Positions 1 to 6,665 are shown, numbered from the stretch's first letter. The stretch: 8,111 nt of DNA from Nitrospirales bacterium (GCA_013817135.1 JACDDF010000074.1:1-8111), one strand, 5' to 3'. A program made the numbers and translations. The notes: a model not told the origin generated them from the sequence alone.

Positions 1-731
1 CCCCCATGCATCCCAATATCTCCGTGAAGACTGTGATGGTGAAAATGGCCACCAATGGACAAGACATTGGCGTCTGGGCTAACTGGGGTGACCAGACCCT
101 CAACAACACCACCATCGGGCCTCAAGATTTTCGAGATCAAATGGCCATCCAGTTTCCCGTTCAGGATGCCGGGGCTCCCCCATTTCAATGCATGGGTCAA
201 TCGGGGGGAACCGTCAATATTTGGCGATGGAACGCTGAATGGCAAAAAGACCTTGGCACGGGAGTGGCCGGCATGTGGGACGTGGATCAACAATACCCCT
301 CTATAGCCTGGGATTATTATTATGAGGAGCCGTCAGGAGGGGTCACGTATACGAATCGTACCGGACGAAGCGCCGGGCCTTTTAATGAGGGTATCTGGTC
401 AGGAAATATCATGTCAGACCCTTCACTCCGAATCAGTTCAGTAGAAGATCTGAACGCCAATGGCTTTAGCACGCTCACCACCCAGTCAACACAAAACGTC
501 GTGGGGAACGGATTATGGGAACCGTATGGTGCCCTGAAGGGAGGGTGCTGCAATGGACCGACGTGGCGGGTCGTCATGAAACGATCCCTGACGACTGATG
601 ATCCCAATGATGTCCAGTTTACATCCGGTTCAAGCTTTCCAGTGGCCTTTGCCGTGTGGGACGGCTCGAATGTGGAGCGTAATGGCATGAAAGGGATTTC
701 GACCTGGTTTACCGCTCAAATGCCGAATTAG
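1..731 (+). CDS. Haem b subunit of a type II DMSO-reductase-family enzyme (EB_dh / NxrC-like), 5' partial
   Basis: The reading frame is open to the left edge (a Pro codon precedes the first ATG at 6), so the true start and any signal peptide lie outside the window. The visible 241 residues resemble the ethylbenzene-dehydrogenase-type haem-binding domain, the gamma subunit of ethylbenzene dehydrogenase, chlorate and selenate reductases and the putative NxrC of Nitrospira. Supporting motifs are PPFQCMG followed by VNIWRWNAEW (residues 58-78, counting from the ATG at 6), WRVVMKRSL, and the C-terminal block FAVWDGSNVERNGMKGIS. In this family a single haem b is held by Met and Lys. M63 and K229 are my candidates, not proven. 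The family's role is periplasmic electron transfer between the molybdenum/Fe-S subunits and a cytochrome. No alpha or beta subunit follows, so the partners are upstream or elsewhere. Family confident; exact enzyme unknown. Confidence 0.78.
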   Translation, partial: PMHPNISVKTVMVKMATNGQDIGVWANWGDQTLNNTTIGPQDFRDQMAIQFPVQDAGAPPFQCMGQSGGTVNIWRWNAEWQKDLGTGVAGMWDVDQQYPSIAWDYYYEEPSGGVTYTNRTGRSAGPFNEGIWSGNIMSDPSLRISSVEDLNANGFSTLTTQSTQNVVGNGLWEPYGALKGGCCNGPTWRVVMKRSLTTDDPNDVQFTSGSSFPVAFAVWDGSNVERNGMKGISTWFTAQMPN

Positions 732-1162
732 CGGATTATTGCAATAAACTCTTCCGTAGTGCCAAATCTCACCAGGACCCCAGGATCTAAAAAAGGTATT
801 GTGAGGGTTTAGCGGATAGACCTCTGGAGGACTTTTTGTTTCCACGCCATTCGGGGCATGAAAATTTGAGAATACAAACTGGGCCTATCAGGTGCCCATG
901 AGACCGAGGAAATTGACCTTGCTTTCAACCTCGGCCTTCCAAGTGTGAAAGTTGCACTAAATTCAGTAGAAATTATTCCACACCACAAGAAATGATTCCT
1001 CCCGTTAAAGCCGGGATCCTTTTTCTTACGGCTTGAGATGGAAACTGTTCTAATCCCTATCCTCCTACTGTGCCATATGACCTACCGGACTTATTCCCCT
1101 ACGGCTACAATCAAAAATCTACATCATAGACTTTAAGCCCATGTAAAGGGGGAATTCCACCA
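732..1162. other. Noncoding region between the haem b gene and the BLUF gene
   Basis: I see no convincing gene here; short frames lack family similarity and ribosome binding sites. It contains a 6-bp inverted repeat, CCGAGG at 904-909 and CCTCGG at 929-934, and a weak hairpin followed by T residues at about 1000-1025. A purine-rich AAAGGGGGA at about 1145-1153 is the ribosome binding site of the BLUF gene. A TACAAT at 1106-1111 could be a -10 box, but no good -35 accompanies it. Confidence 0.5.
1000..1025 (+). terminator. Weak candidate rho-independent terminator
   Basis: A perfect 5-bp stem, TCCCG (1000-1004) and CGGGA (1012-1016), with a 7-base loop is followed by TCCTTTTTC. The stem is short and it lies about 270 bases after the preceding stop codon, so the call is weak. 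Confidence 0.22.
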
Positions 1163-2047
1163 ATGATTCAAATTTCGTACATCAGTACCGCCACGAAACC
1201 GATGTCACAAGAGGATTTGGAACAGATTCTAAGGAGCAGCCGGGAAAACAATGCGCAATTGGGCATTACAGGAATGCTGCTCCATGGGAACAATACCTTC
1301 ATTCAAATTCTGGAAGGGGAAGAGAATACGGTAAATGAATTGATTGGGAGAATTAAAAAGGATTCTCGCCACACCGATTTTCAAGTGCTGAAGAAAAAAG
1401 CCATTGATCGTCGCGAGTATGCCGACTGGAGCATGGGATTTAAAAGGGTATCCGGGGAAGAATTTCAGGCCGTGAAAGGACTCGAAAACCTCGTTGAGAA
1501 GGATTTCAATACAAAGTTTTTGGGAAGCCACGAAAACATCGTGGATTCCTTGATGGAACACTTCCGCAAAGACCGGCTCAAAAAAATAGGGCAAGAAGAA
1601 TTATCCCTCGATCAAGAAGATCGTCTGATACAAGTCCTCCACCAGACCATACGGGCAGCTGTAAAAGTCCTGGCAGTCTTGATGGTGTTTACCATTTTGT
1701 GGGGAGTCGTTGATGTCGTGTATCTCATTTATCAAAAACTCATATTACCGAGTTTCACGACATTTACCATCAGGGATATCGTAACCACATTTGGAGCATT
1801 TCTAGCCGTTCTCATTGCCATAGAAATTTTTATTAACATTACGCTGTATATACGCAAAGACGTCATTCACATTAAAATGGTCGTGGCTACAGCATTAATG
1901 GCCATAGCCCGAAAGGTGATCATTTTCGATTTCAAAGAAATCACACCTCCATATATTTTTGCGACTGCTGCCGTGGTGCTGGCGCTAGGCATTACCTACT
2001 GGCTCATTGAAAGACGGTTGACCTGGGGTGAACCGGATAATCTTTAA
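1163..2047 (+). CDS. BLUF-domain blue-light receptor fused to a PsiE-like membrane domain
   Basis: Residues 1-96 form a BLUF domain, a flavin-binding blue-light sensor. The key residues align without gaps to Rhodobacter AppA with a constant offset of 15: Y6 (Y21), N30 (N45), Q48 (Q63), W89 (W104) and M91 (M106). The Tyr-Gln pair that rearranges its hydrogen bonds on illumination is therefore intact. Residues 97-165 are a charged helical linker. Residues 167-282 hold about four membrane helices (roughly 167-190, 205-229, 237-255 and 263-282), matching the phosphate-starvation-inducible PsiE family, with the typical AIARKVIIFD (247-256) between helices 3 and 4. The domain order predicts a cytoplasmic light sensor tethered to the inner membrane. 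The output is unknown because PsiE itself has no established activity. The start is supported by a purine-rich AAAGGGGGA about 9 bases upstream. The photolyase gene follows 158 bases downstream. BLUF call very secure; PsiE call good. Confidence 0.9.
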   Translation: MIQISYISTATKPMSQEDLEQILRSSRENNAQLGITGMLLHGNNTFIQILEGEENTVNELIGRIKKDSRHTDFQVLKKKAIDRREYADWSMGFKRVSGEEFQAVKGLENLVEKDFNTKFLGSHENIVDSLMEHFRKDRLKKIGQEELSLDQEDRLIQVLHQTIRAAVKVLAVLMVFTILWGVVDVVYLIYQKLILPSFTTFTIRDIVTTFGAFLAVLIAIEIFINITLYIRKDVIHIKMVVATALMAIARKVIIFDFKEITPPYIFATAAVVLALGITYWLIERRLTWGEPDNL

Positions 2048-2205
2048 TACAACGAGTGTTGGGTTTTCACCTCCATCGGAAATCTACCAAATACCATCCC
2101 ATGGCTGAATCAGGATTAAGCCAAATGCTATTTACGAAAATTTTTCTTTTGGGTAGTGTGGGAGCATTGAATTTACGGCTTTAAATAGTGTGGAAGGCAT
2201 AAGGC

Positions 2206-3639
2206 ATGACAAGAACCAATTGCCCCATCGTGGTCTTGTTTCGCCAGGATTTACGCATCAAGGACAACCCGGCCTTGTTGGCCGCTCATCAAAGAGGGCA
2301 CCCTATCGTCCCGTTATTTATTTTGGATGAGGAAAATAGCGGAGAATGGAAGTTCGGCGCGGCCAGCCGTTGGTGGTTGCATGAAAGTCTCAAGGCCCTG
2401 AACGAAAATTTGGAGAGAAAGATTTGCTTCCAGGCAGGATCGACTGAAAAGATAATAAAAAACCTCATGAAGGAGTCAGGAGCAGAAGCGATTTATTGTA
2501 ACCGATGTTACGAGCCCTGGCGAATCGCAAGCGATGCACACATTCAGGAAACATTGCAGACCAAAGGAATTGAGGTTCACACCTTTAACGGCGCCCTTCT
2601 CTTTGAACCCCAGACAGCGCTCAAAAGCGACGGCACTCCGTATAAGGTGTTCACTCCCTTTTATCAAAATGGATGTCTCGGAAAGGGCAATGAACCCCGA
2701 CGACCACCAAAAGCCCCAAAAGATATAAGGCTATCCACGCACAGAGGTCTGGCACTGAAAGAATTAGACCTGCTGCCAACCTTCCCTTGGCACAAAAAAC
2801 TTGCCAAACATTGGGAGCCAGGAGAAGTCGGGGCACAAGCCCGACTGAAAGCATTTCTCAAAAGCGGCCTCAACCACTACAAAGAAGGCCGGAACTATCC
2901 CTCCAGAAATAATGTCTCGCGATTATCGCCGCACCTGCATTTCGGAGAAATCTCACCAAATGAGGTGTGGCATGCGGCCAAACAACGCATGGGCGCGGAA
3001 GGATGGCGGAAGGACGGGGAAACGTTTCTGAGTGAGCTGGGCTGGCGGGAGTTTTCCCACAGTCTGCTCTTCCATTTCCCCGACCTCCCCCGAAAAAATC
3101 TGCAAAAGAAATTTAATACCTTTCCCTGGCGTAAAGATCAGAAGGCTTTGAAAAGATGGCAACAAGGCCAAACCGGATACCCCATCGTGGATGCCGGCAT
3201 GCGTGAACTGTGGGATACCGGCTACATGCATAACCGGGTGCGCATGATTGTCGGATCCTTTCTGGTCAAAAATCTCATGTTGCACTGGCACCTTGGGGAA
3301 GACTGGTTCTGGGATACCTTGGTGGATGCCGATCTGGCCAACAACAGCGCCAGTTGGCAATGGATCGCAGGCTGTGGGGCCGATGCGGCACCATTTTTTA
3401 GAATTTTCAACCCCGTCACGCAGGGAAAAAAGTTTGATGAAAATGGCGAGTATGTTCGGCGGTTCGTCCCTGAATTAAAAAAAATGCCGATGAAATACCT
3501 GCATAATCCATGGGAAGCGCCCGAAAAAGTCTTGGTGGAGGCGGGGGTGAAACTCGGAGAAAATTATCCCCTGCCGATCGTCAAACTCGGCAAATCCCGG
3601 GAGCGAGCGTTGGAAGCATTTTCGGAATTGGCAAAATGA
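2206..3639 (+). CDS. phrB: Class I CPD deoxyribodipyrimidine photolyase
   Basis: This enzyme repairs UV-induced cyclobutane pyrimidine dimers in the cytoplasm using light absorbed by FADH-. At 477 residues it is nearly the length of E. coli PhrB (472). The N-terminal antenna-binding alpha/beta domain begins with VVLFRQDLRIKDNPAL and contains YKVFTPF. The FAD domain shows SRLSPHLHFG (238-247), ELGWREF with E277 and W280 at the dimer-contact positions of E. coli E274 and W277, TGYPIVDAGMRELWDTGYMHNR, and DLANNSASWQW. The electron-transfer Trp triad is complete: W308, W361 and W384 correspond to E. coli W306, W359 and W382. N380 matches the Asn near flavin N5 in CPD photolyases. The start has GGAAGG at 2192-2197, 8 bases upstream. 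It probably shares a light-response context with the BLUF gene upstream and the cfa relic starting about 20 bases after its stop. The antenna chromophore cannot be assigned with certainty. Confidence 0.96.
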   Translation: MTRTNCPIVVLFRQDLRIKDNPALLAAHQRGHPIVPLFILDEENSGEWKFGAASRWWLHESLKALNENLERKICFQAGSTEKIIKNLMKESGAEAIYCNRCYEPWRIASDAHIQETLQTKGIEVHTFNGALLFEPQTALKSDGTPYKVFTPFYQNGCLGKGNEPRRPPKAPKDIRLSTHRGLALKELDLLPTFPWHKKLAKHWEPGEVGAQARLKAFLKSGLNHYKEGRNYPSRNNVSRLSPHLHFGEISPNEVWHAAKQRMGAEGWRKDGETFLSELGWREFSHSLLFHFPDLPRKNLQKKFNTFPWRKDQKALKRWQQGQTGYPIVDAGMRELWDTGYMHNRVRMIVGSFLVKNLMLHWHLGEDWFWDTLVDADLANNSASWQWIAGCGADAAPFFRIFNPVTQGKKFDENGEYVRRFVPELKKMPMKYLHNPWEAPEKVLVEAGVKLGENYPLPIVKLGKSRERALEAFSELAK

Positions 3640-3658
3640 TGACACATGACCCGGCTAA

Positions 3659-4135
3659 CGGGATCAAAATGAAGCCCGTGTCCAATATTTCCATTCGTAT
3701 GATAGCAAGTGGAGAAAACTCCTGAAGTCCGAAGGCATGATGCTACGACAAGCCATCACCAATATCGACCAGCGTTACGCAACAGCCAAACGATCGGTGA
3801 ATTTCATCAAACGGTACATTTTCCCAGGAAGCTTCCTGCTTTCCGTCACAGCCATGTGCGGGTCCATAGCCGGGGTCACGGATATGCCCCTGTGCCCTCT
3901 CGAAGACATTGGCCCGCACTCAGCCACGACTCTGCGAACCTGGCGTGATACTCTTTACCGGAACCGAGAGCACATTCGTACGTAAGGATATTCCGAGCAA
4001 TGTTTCCGGATGTGGTAATTCTATTTTTGTTATGGTGAGAGTGGATTAACTTAACGAGCCATCAGTGACGTTCAGATGCTGATGACCAAACCTGGAAACC
4101 GGCCAGCCCCCCTGCCTTGCCTGGCAGGGGCCTGA
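3659..4135 (+). pseudogene. cfa: Decayed C-terminal part of a cyclopropane-fatty-acyl-phospholipid synthase / SAM methyltransferase
   Basis: Read in one frame with stops ignored, this stretch reproduces the C-terminal third of CFA synthases, which methylenate unsaturated membrane phospholipids using S-adenosylmethionine. Successive matches are LLKSEGMMLRQAIT (expected LLKPGGxxxLQAIT), DQRYATAKRSVNFIKRYIFP (family DFI-RYIFPGG-LPS), EDIGPHSATTLRTWR (expected hYA-TLR-W), GYSEQCFRMW, FYFCYGESGL (expected FYLCYCEGGF) and RAISDVQMLMTKPGNR (expected VQLLLTKP). In-frame stops interrupt it at 3983-3985, 4016-4018 and 4052-4054. The next stop, TGA at 4133, is a plausible original end. The N-terminal roughly 250-300 residues, including the SAM-binding glycine motif, are absent between the photolyase stop and 3659. 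An 82-codon open frame, 3737-3985, is what survives as an apparent gene. I infer a deletion followed by point decay. Photolyase-cfa adjacency is common, so this is probably an old cluster member. Confidence 0.87.
4109..4130. repeat. Perfect 8-bp inverted repeat (GC-rich hairpin)
   Basis: CCCCTGCC (4109-4116) and GGCAGGGG (4123-4130) form a strong stem around a 6-base loop. It lies between the cfa relic and the copper oxidase start, about 30 bases before the GTG. There is no T-run after it, so it is not a standard rho-independent terminator. It could attenuate or insulate the downstream genes, or be incidental. Confidence 0.5.
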
Positions 4136-4151
4136 GCAACAACCGAGTCGA

Positions 4152-4157
4152 GGGAGG
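4152..4157 (+). promoter_or_regulatory. Ribosome binding site deciding a GTG start
   Basis: GGGAGG lies 5 bases before GTG at 4163. The internal ATG at 4178 has no comparable site, so the GTG start is preferred. Both starts keep the signal peptide. Confidence 0.7.
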
Positions 4158-4162
4158 ACACC

Positions 4163-4939
4163 GTGGATAGACATCGTATGAACATTCCTAAACGGTACCT
4201 GATACTGCTGTTTTTGATTTGGCTTTCTGGAGGATACCTTGTTAATTCCCTTCAGGCCCAGGAAAGACCAGTCAAGGAATTTTCCGTCACCGTTGAAGAA
4301 ATGAGCATTACGTTACTGGAGAATCCCAAAAAAGAAGTGACTGTTTGGGCCTATGCTTTAAAAGGTGAAAAGCCGTCGGTTCCCGGCCCTGTCATTCGGG
4401 TCAACAAAGGCGATCTGGTCAAGGTACATTTCACCAACACGCATCAACTCCCACACACCCTGCACTTTCACGGAGTGCATCCATTTAATATGGACGGCAA
4501 TGGCCAGCGGACCATGGGACGTGAGCAACTCCAGATGCCGGGTGAATCCTACACCTATGAATGGGTGGCGGAAGATCCTGGCTATTATTTATATCATTGC
4601 CATTTCGATACAGCGAATCACCTTGATCACGGCATGTACGGACTGTTTGTCGTCGAAGATCCTTCATGGCCGCAGTTTGATCAGGAACTTGTCACGTTTT
4701 GGGACGAGTGGGACACGAATGGTGATGGCCTCTACGACACCCACACGATCAATAGCCTGTCTGCTCCCAGCTATATCGCGTTAAAAGCCAAAGTAGGTGA
4801 TCGGGCTCGCATGATACTGGCCAATATCGGTTTTGAATTTCACACTCCGCATCTTCATGGTCAAAAATGGATGGAAGTCAATTCCGGAATTCCCTGGATG
4901 GAACAATCCCAACGCGGTCCTCACCGTCGGACCCGCTGA
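4163..4939 (+). CDS. Two-domain multicopper oxidase, N-terminal piece of a frameshifted multicopper oxidase-cytochrome c gene
   Basis: The product is exported: basic start, hydrophobic core (about residues 12-27) and likely cleavage after SLQA (residue 32). Cupredoxin domain 1 carries HTLHFHG (H98, H101, H103) and YHCHFD (H145, C146, H147), then H153 and M158 in HLDHGMYG. These supply trinuclear-cluster histidines and a plausible type 1 copper site with an enlarged Cys-His loop. Domain 2 begins with HTPHLHG (H227, H230, H232). After VNSGI, near 4891, this frame runs into unrelated sequence and stops at 4939, while the expected continuation is in the next frame. Removing one C from the CCC at 4891-4893 gives VNSGIPGWNNPNAVLTVGPAEI and an unbroken 423-residue protein ending at 5435. 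Such two-domain laccase-like enzymes oxidise a reductant in the periplasm and usually reduce O2. NirK-like nitrite reduction is less likely, because both domains carry HCH motifs. A real mutation and a sequencing error cannot be distinguished here. Confidence 0.85.
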   Translation: MDRHRMNIPKRYLILLFLIWLSGGYLVNSLQAQERPVKEFSVTVEEMSITLLENPKKEVTVWAYALKGEKPSVPGPVIRVNKGDLVKVHFTNTHQLPHTLHFHGVHPFNMDGNGQRTMGREQLQMPGESYTYEWVAEDPGYYLYHCHFDTANHLDHGMYGLFVVEDPSWPQFDQELVTFWDEWDTNGDGLYDTHTINSLSAPSYIALKAKVGDRARMILANIGFEFHTPHLHGQKWMEVNSGIPWMEQSQRGPHRRTR

Positions 4940-5435
4940 AATCAAAGTCGTCGAGTTTAGTGCCAAGTATGAGGGAACCTGGCTGTTTCATTGCCATGTC
5001 GTGCCCCATGTGGCTGACGATAAGAAATATCCCCGTGGAATGTTGACCCTTCTGAAGGTATCCGGTGAATCCGCGCTTTCCTCCATACAACCGGAAGGTG
5101 AAAAGGGGCTAGTGGGTGAACAAGCAGGTCTTTCCCAAGAACCTCGCGTGGCGTCTATACCGGGCTTTCAGCCCTTCGATTATCCAAACGGTATCGCCTC
5201 GAGGGGCTATGACGTTTACGGTAATAACTGCAAGGCCTGTCACGGTCATCTGGCAAAAGGGGAATATGGCCCAAAATTACAGGAAAATCCTGTCCTTGAG
5301 AATAACGACACCTTCTGGAAAACCGTGATGAAAGGGCGTGGCAACATGCCCGCCTGGGAGGAACGACTGAGCGTCCAGCAGATTGCCGACGTCCAAGCCT
5401 ACTTGAAGACACTCAAGCCGGCCCCACCGCCCTAA
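4833..5435 (+). CDS. C-terminal piece of the same gene: second copper domain and a fused monohaem cytochrome c
   Basis: Meaningful similarity in this frame starts near 4893, directly after the frameshift; no independent ribosome binding site or credible start is seen, so alone it is probably not translated. Numbered on the repaired protein, it completes cupredoxin domain 2 with FHCHVVPHVADD (H276, C277, H278, H282) and PRGM (M293), a copper-binding pattern of laccase-like oxidases. A Gln/Glu/Gly-rich linker (about 305-340) leads to a class I cytochrome c domain with CKACH (C356, C359, H360) and GNMPAW, where M395 is the likely sixth haem ligand. The C terminus ends in proline-rich KPAPPP. A cytochrome tethered to a copper oxidase suggests direct electron delivery from a haem donor to the type 1 copper, as in NirK-cytochrome fusions. 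The DCC-family gene starts 39 bases downstream, likely in the same transcript. Confidence 0.82.
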   Translation: MNFTLRIFMVKNGWKSIPEFPGWNNPNAVLTVGPAEIKVVEFSAKYEGTWLFHCHVVPHVADDKKYPRGMLTLLKVSGESALSSIQPEGEKGLVGEQAGLSQEPRVASIPGFQPFDYPNGIASRGYDVYGNNCKACHGHLAKGEYGPKLQENPVLENNDTFWKTVMKGRGNMPAWEERLSVQQIADVQAYLKTLKPAPPP

Positions 5436-5474
5436 CCTCACCAACTTTGGGAAGAAATAATTTTTCAAGGCAAG

Positions 5475-5936
5475 ATGAGCTTTTCATTAGATAAACAAGG
5501 CATGGATAGGAAGTCATTCATTAGATCTAGCCCAGCACCTCCTGCTTTTCACGATGGAATGCGACCACGGCCCCATTCTGTCAAGCCGTATCCGCTGACG
5601 GTGTATTATGACGGCGAATGCCCGATTTGTCGTCGAGAGATCGATCTGATGAAAATGTTCAATCGAAAAGACCATCTTCAATTCATTGATTTCTCAAATT
5701 CCTCTTTTCATGCCACAGACCCTGGACTGAACCAATGTGATTTGGGGAAGGTGATCCATGCCCGATGGTCGGGTGGAACCCTCATAACGGGAGTAGAGGT
5801 GTTCAGAGAAATGTGGGAGGGAGTTGGGCTAGGGTTTCTTGCCCGATGTAGTCGCAGGCCAATCTTCAATAAACTCTTGGTGAAAGCCTACGCCTGGTTT
5901 GCTAAAAATCGGTTGCGACTGACTGGCCGGGCCTGA
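5475..5936 (+). CDS. DCC-family (DUF393) thiol-disulfide oxidoreductase-like protein
   Basis: The core begins LTVYYDGECPICRREIDLM (residues 41-59), the family's hallmark DGxCPxC signature with C49 and C52 in a CxxC pair. It continues to the usual GVEVFREMWEGVGLGFLARC and the C-terminal helix KLLVKAYAWFAKNRLRL. Length after the signature is normal for this family of about 110-140 residues. The first 38 residues are unusually long, Pro/Ser-rich and without similarity. Internal ATGs at 5502 and 5559 are alternative starts; the one at 5559 would leave only about ten residues before the core. Ribosome binding sites are weak for all three (AAGG 4 bases before 5475). Family function is inferred redox chemistry at the cysteines; substrates are unknown. 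It lies 39 bases after the copper oxidase-cytochrome gene, so co-expression is likely. DCC genes also occur near photolyase and cfa genes in other bacteria. Confidence 0.88.
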   Translation: MSFSLDKQGMDRKSFIRSSPAPPAFHDGMRPRPHSVKPYPLTVYYDGECPICRREIDLMKMFNRKDHLQFIDFSNSSFHATDPGLNQCDLGKVIHARWSGGTLITGVEVFREMWEGVGLGFLARCSRRPIFNKLLVKAYAWFAKNRLRLTGRA

Positions 5937-6326
5937 TGTTGTTGCTCTAGGCGGAAATTTTCCCGCAACCTTCCTACTCACACTCACGTTATTGGTCGCC
6001 TGGATTTCCTTTTTATTCCTGATTTTACTAAAGTCCTCATGGATGAATTTCCCGGAACACTCAAGTCATCCACAAAAGACAGGAGAAAGCGAAACTGCGT
6101 TCTCGTCCTGGAAGATCAACTTCAAAATAGAATAGGACTGGTCTTGCCATGGTGTTAATCAAGTCTCACCGGAAAGTCAGGAGAAGACACTACAACCCAA
6201 AAAATGCTCAAAAACAAGATTCAAATTATCCAACCCACCGTCACAAATCACTTCATTATGACATTATGATCATTTATTGTTTTCGGAAAATGCGTGAATT
6301 TCCTATGCAAAATGAAGTAATCAAGA
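5937..6326. other. Mostly noncoding region; possible small membrane-protein relic
   Basis: One + strand frame is open from 5923 to the TAG at 6133-6135. From about 5950 it encodes a single hydrophobic helix (ATFLLTLTLLVAWISFLFLILL) followed by a polar tail of about 35 residues. It has no ATG or GTG before the helix, only a CTG at 5923 and a TTG at 5992, and no ribosome binding site. It is therefore a relic or a chance frame. A Lys/Arg/His-rich frame at 6149-6355 has no recognisable similarity and I do not call it. Nothing else is evident. Confidence 0.35.
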
Positions 6327-6665
6327 TTGGCGAACATGATTCAGGAAATAATTGATCGAGATTTTGATGGGATGATTGAAAAATCGTCCGTCCCCGTTTT
6401 GGTAGAATTTTGGCAACCCGGTTGTAGACATTGCCAGGCCCTTACTCAAGAACTGGAACACATTCAGAACGAACTTGGCGAACGCCTCCTTATTCTCAAA
6501 ATGAACGTGCAGGAGAATTTTCTCATTCCCGGCGAATTAGAAATTCAATCCCTTCCTACCTTAGCCTTGTTTGTGAATGGGGAATTCAAGCAATTCATCG
6601 GTGGGATCGGCAAGAAGGATCAGATCCTCCAGCAACTCTTTCCTTGGCTTGAAGGTTCCCCTTAG
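6327..6665 (+). CDS. Thioredoxin-fold protein with atypical CRHC active site
   Basis: The fold is clear: VPVLVEFWQPGCRHCQALT (22-40) aligns with the beta strand and active-site helix of thioredoxin. The cis-proline loop follows as IQSLPTLALFVNGE (P77), and then FIGGIGKKDQILQQL. At 112 residues it matches thioredoxin length. The normal WCGPC is replaced by GCRHC: the Trp before the first Cys is lost, and Arg-His sits between C33 and C36. His before the second Cys recalls the CPHC of DsbA and should raise the redox potential, but that is inference. No signal peptide is visible, so the protein is probably cytoplasmic. The start is uncertain: TTG at 6327 has GAAG about 9 bases upstream, while ATG at 6336 has no good site and shortens the protein by three residues. 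It may serve the neighbouring peroxidase or DCC protein, but the gaps argue against one operon. Confidence 0.88.
   Translation: MANMIQEIIDRDFDGMIEKSSVPVLVEFWQPGCRHCQALTQELEHIQNELGERLLILKMNVQENFLIPGELEIQSLPTLALFVNGEFKQFIGGIGKKDQILQQLFPWLEGSP

Noticed and set aside
320..688. 122-codon minus-strand open frame inside the haem b subunit gene
   Set aside because: It is a shadow of the real + strand gene, which carries the family motifs.
2953..3360. 135-codon minus-strand open frame inside the photolyase
   Set aside because: It is antisense to the highly conserved photolyase FAD domain, with no ribosome binding site or recognisable motif.
2206..3639. Cryptochrome or (6-4) photolyase instead of CPD photolyase
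   Set aside because: The length, complete Trp triad, E277/W280 substrate contacts and N380 all follow E. coli CPD photolyase.
3709..3948. 79-codon + strand open frame overlapping the cfa relic
   Set aside because: It is out of frame with the clear CFA-synthase similarity and has no family features of its own.
4885..4897. Programmed +1 frameshift in the copper oxidase gene
   Set aside because: There is only a CCC-T and no stop codon, rare codon cluster or internal Shine-Dalgarno stimulator; a plain indel is simpler.
6149..6355. 68-codon frame before the thioredoxin-like gene
   Set aside because: It is basic and His-rich with no similarity I recognise, no good ribosome binding site, and it overlaps the thioredoxin start.
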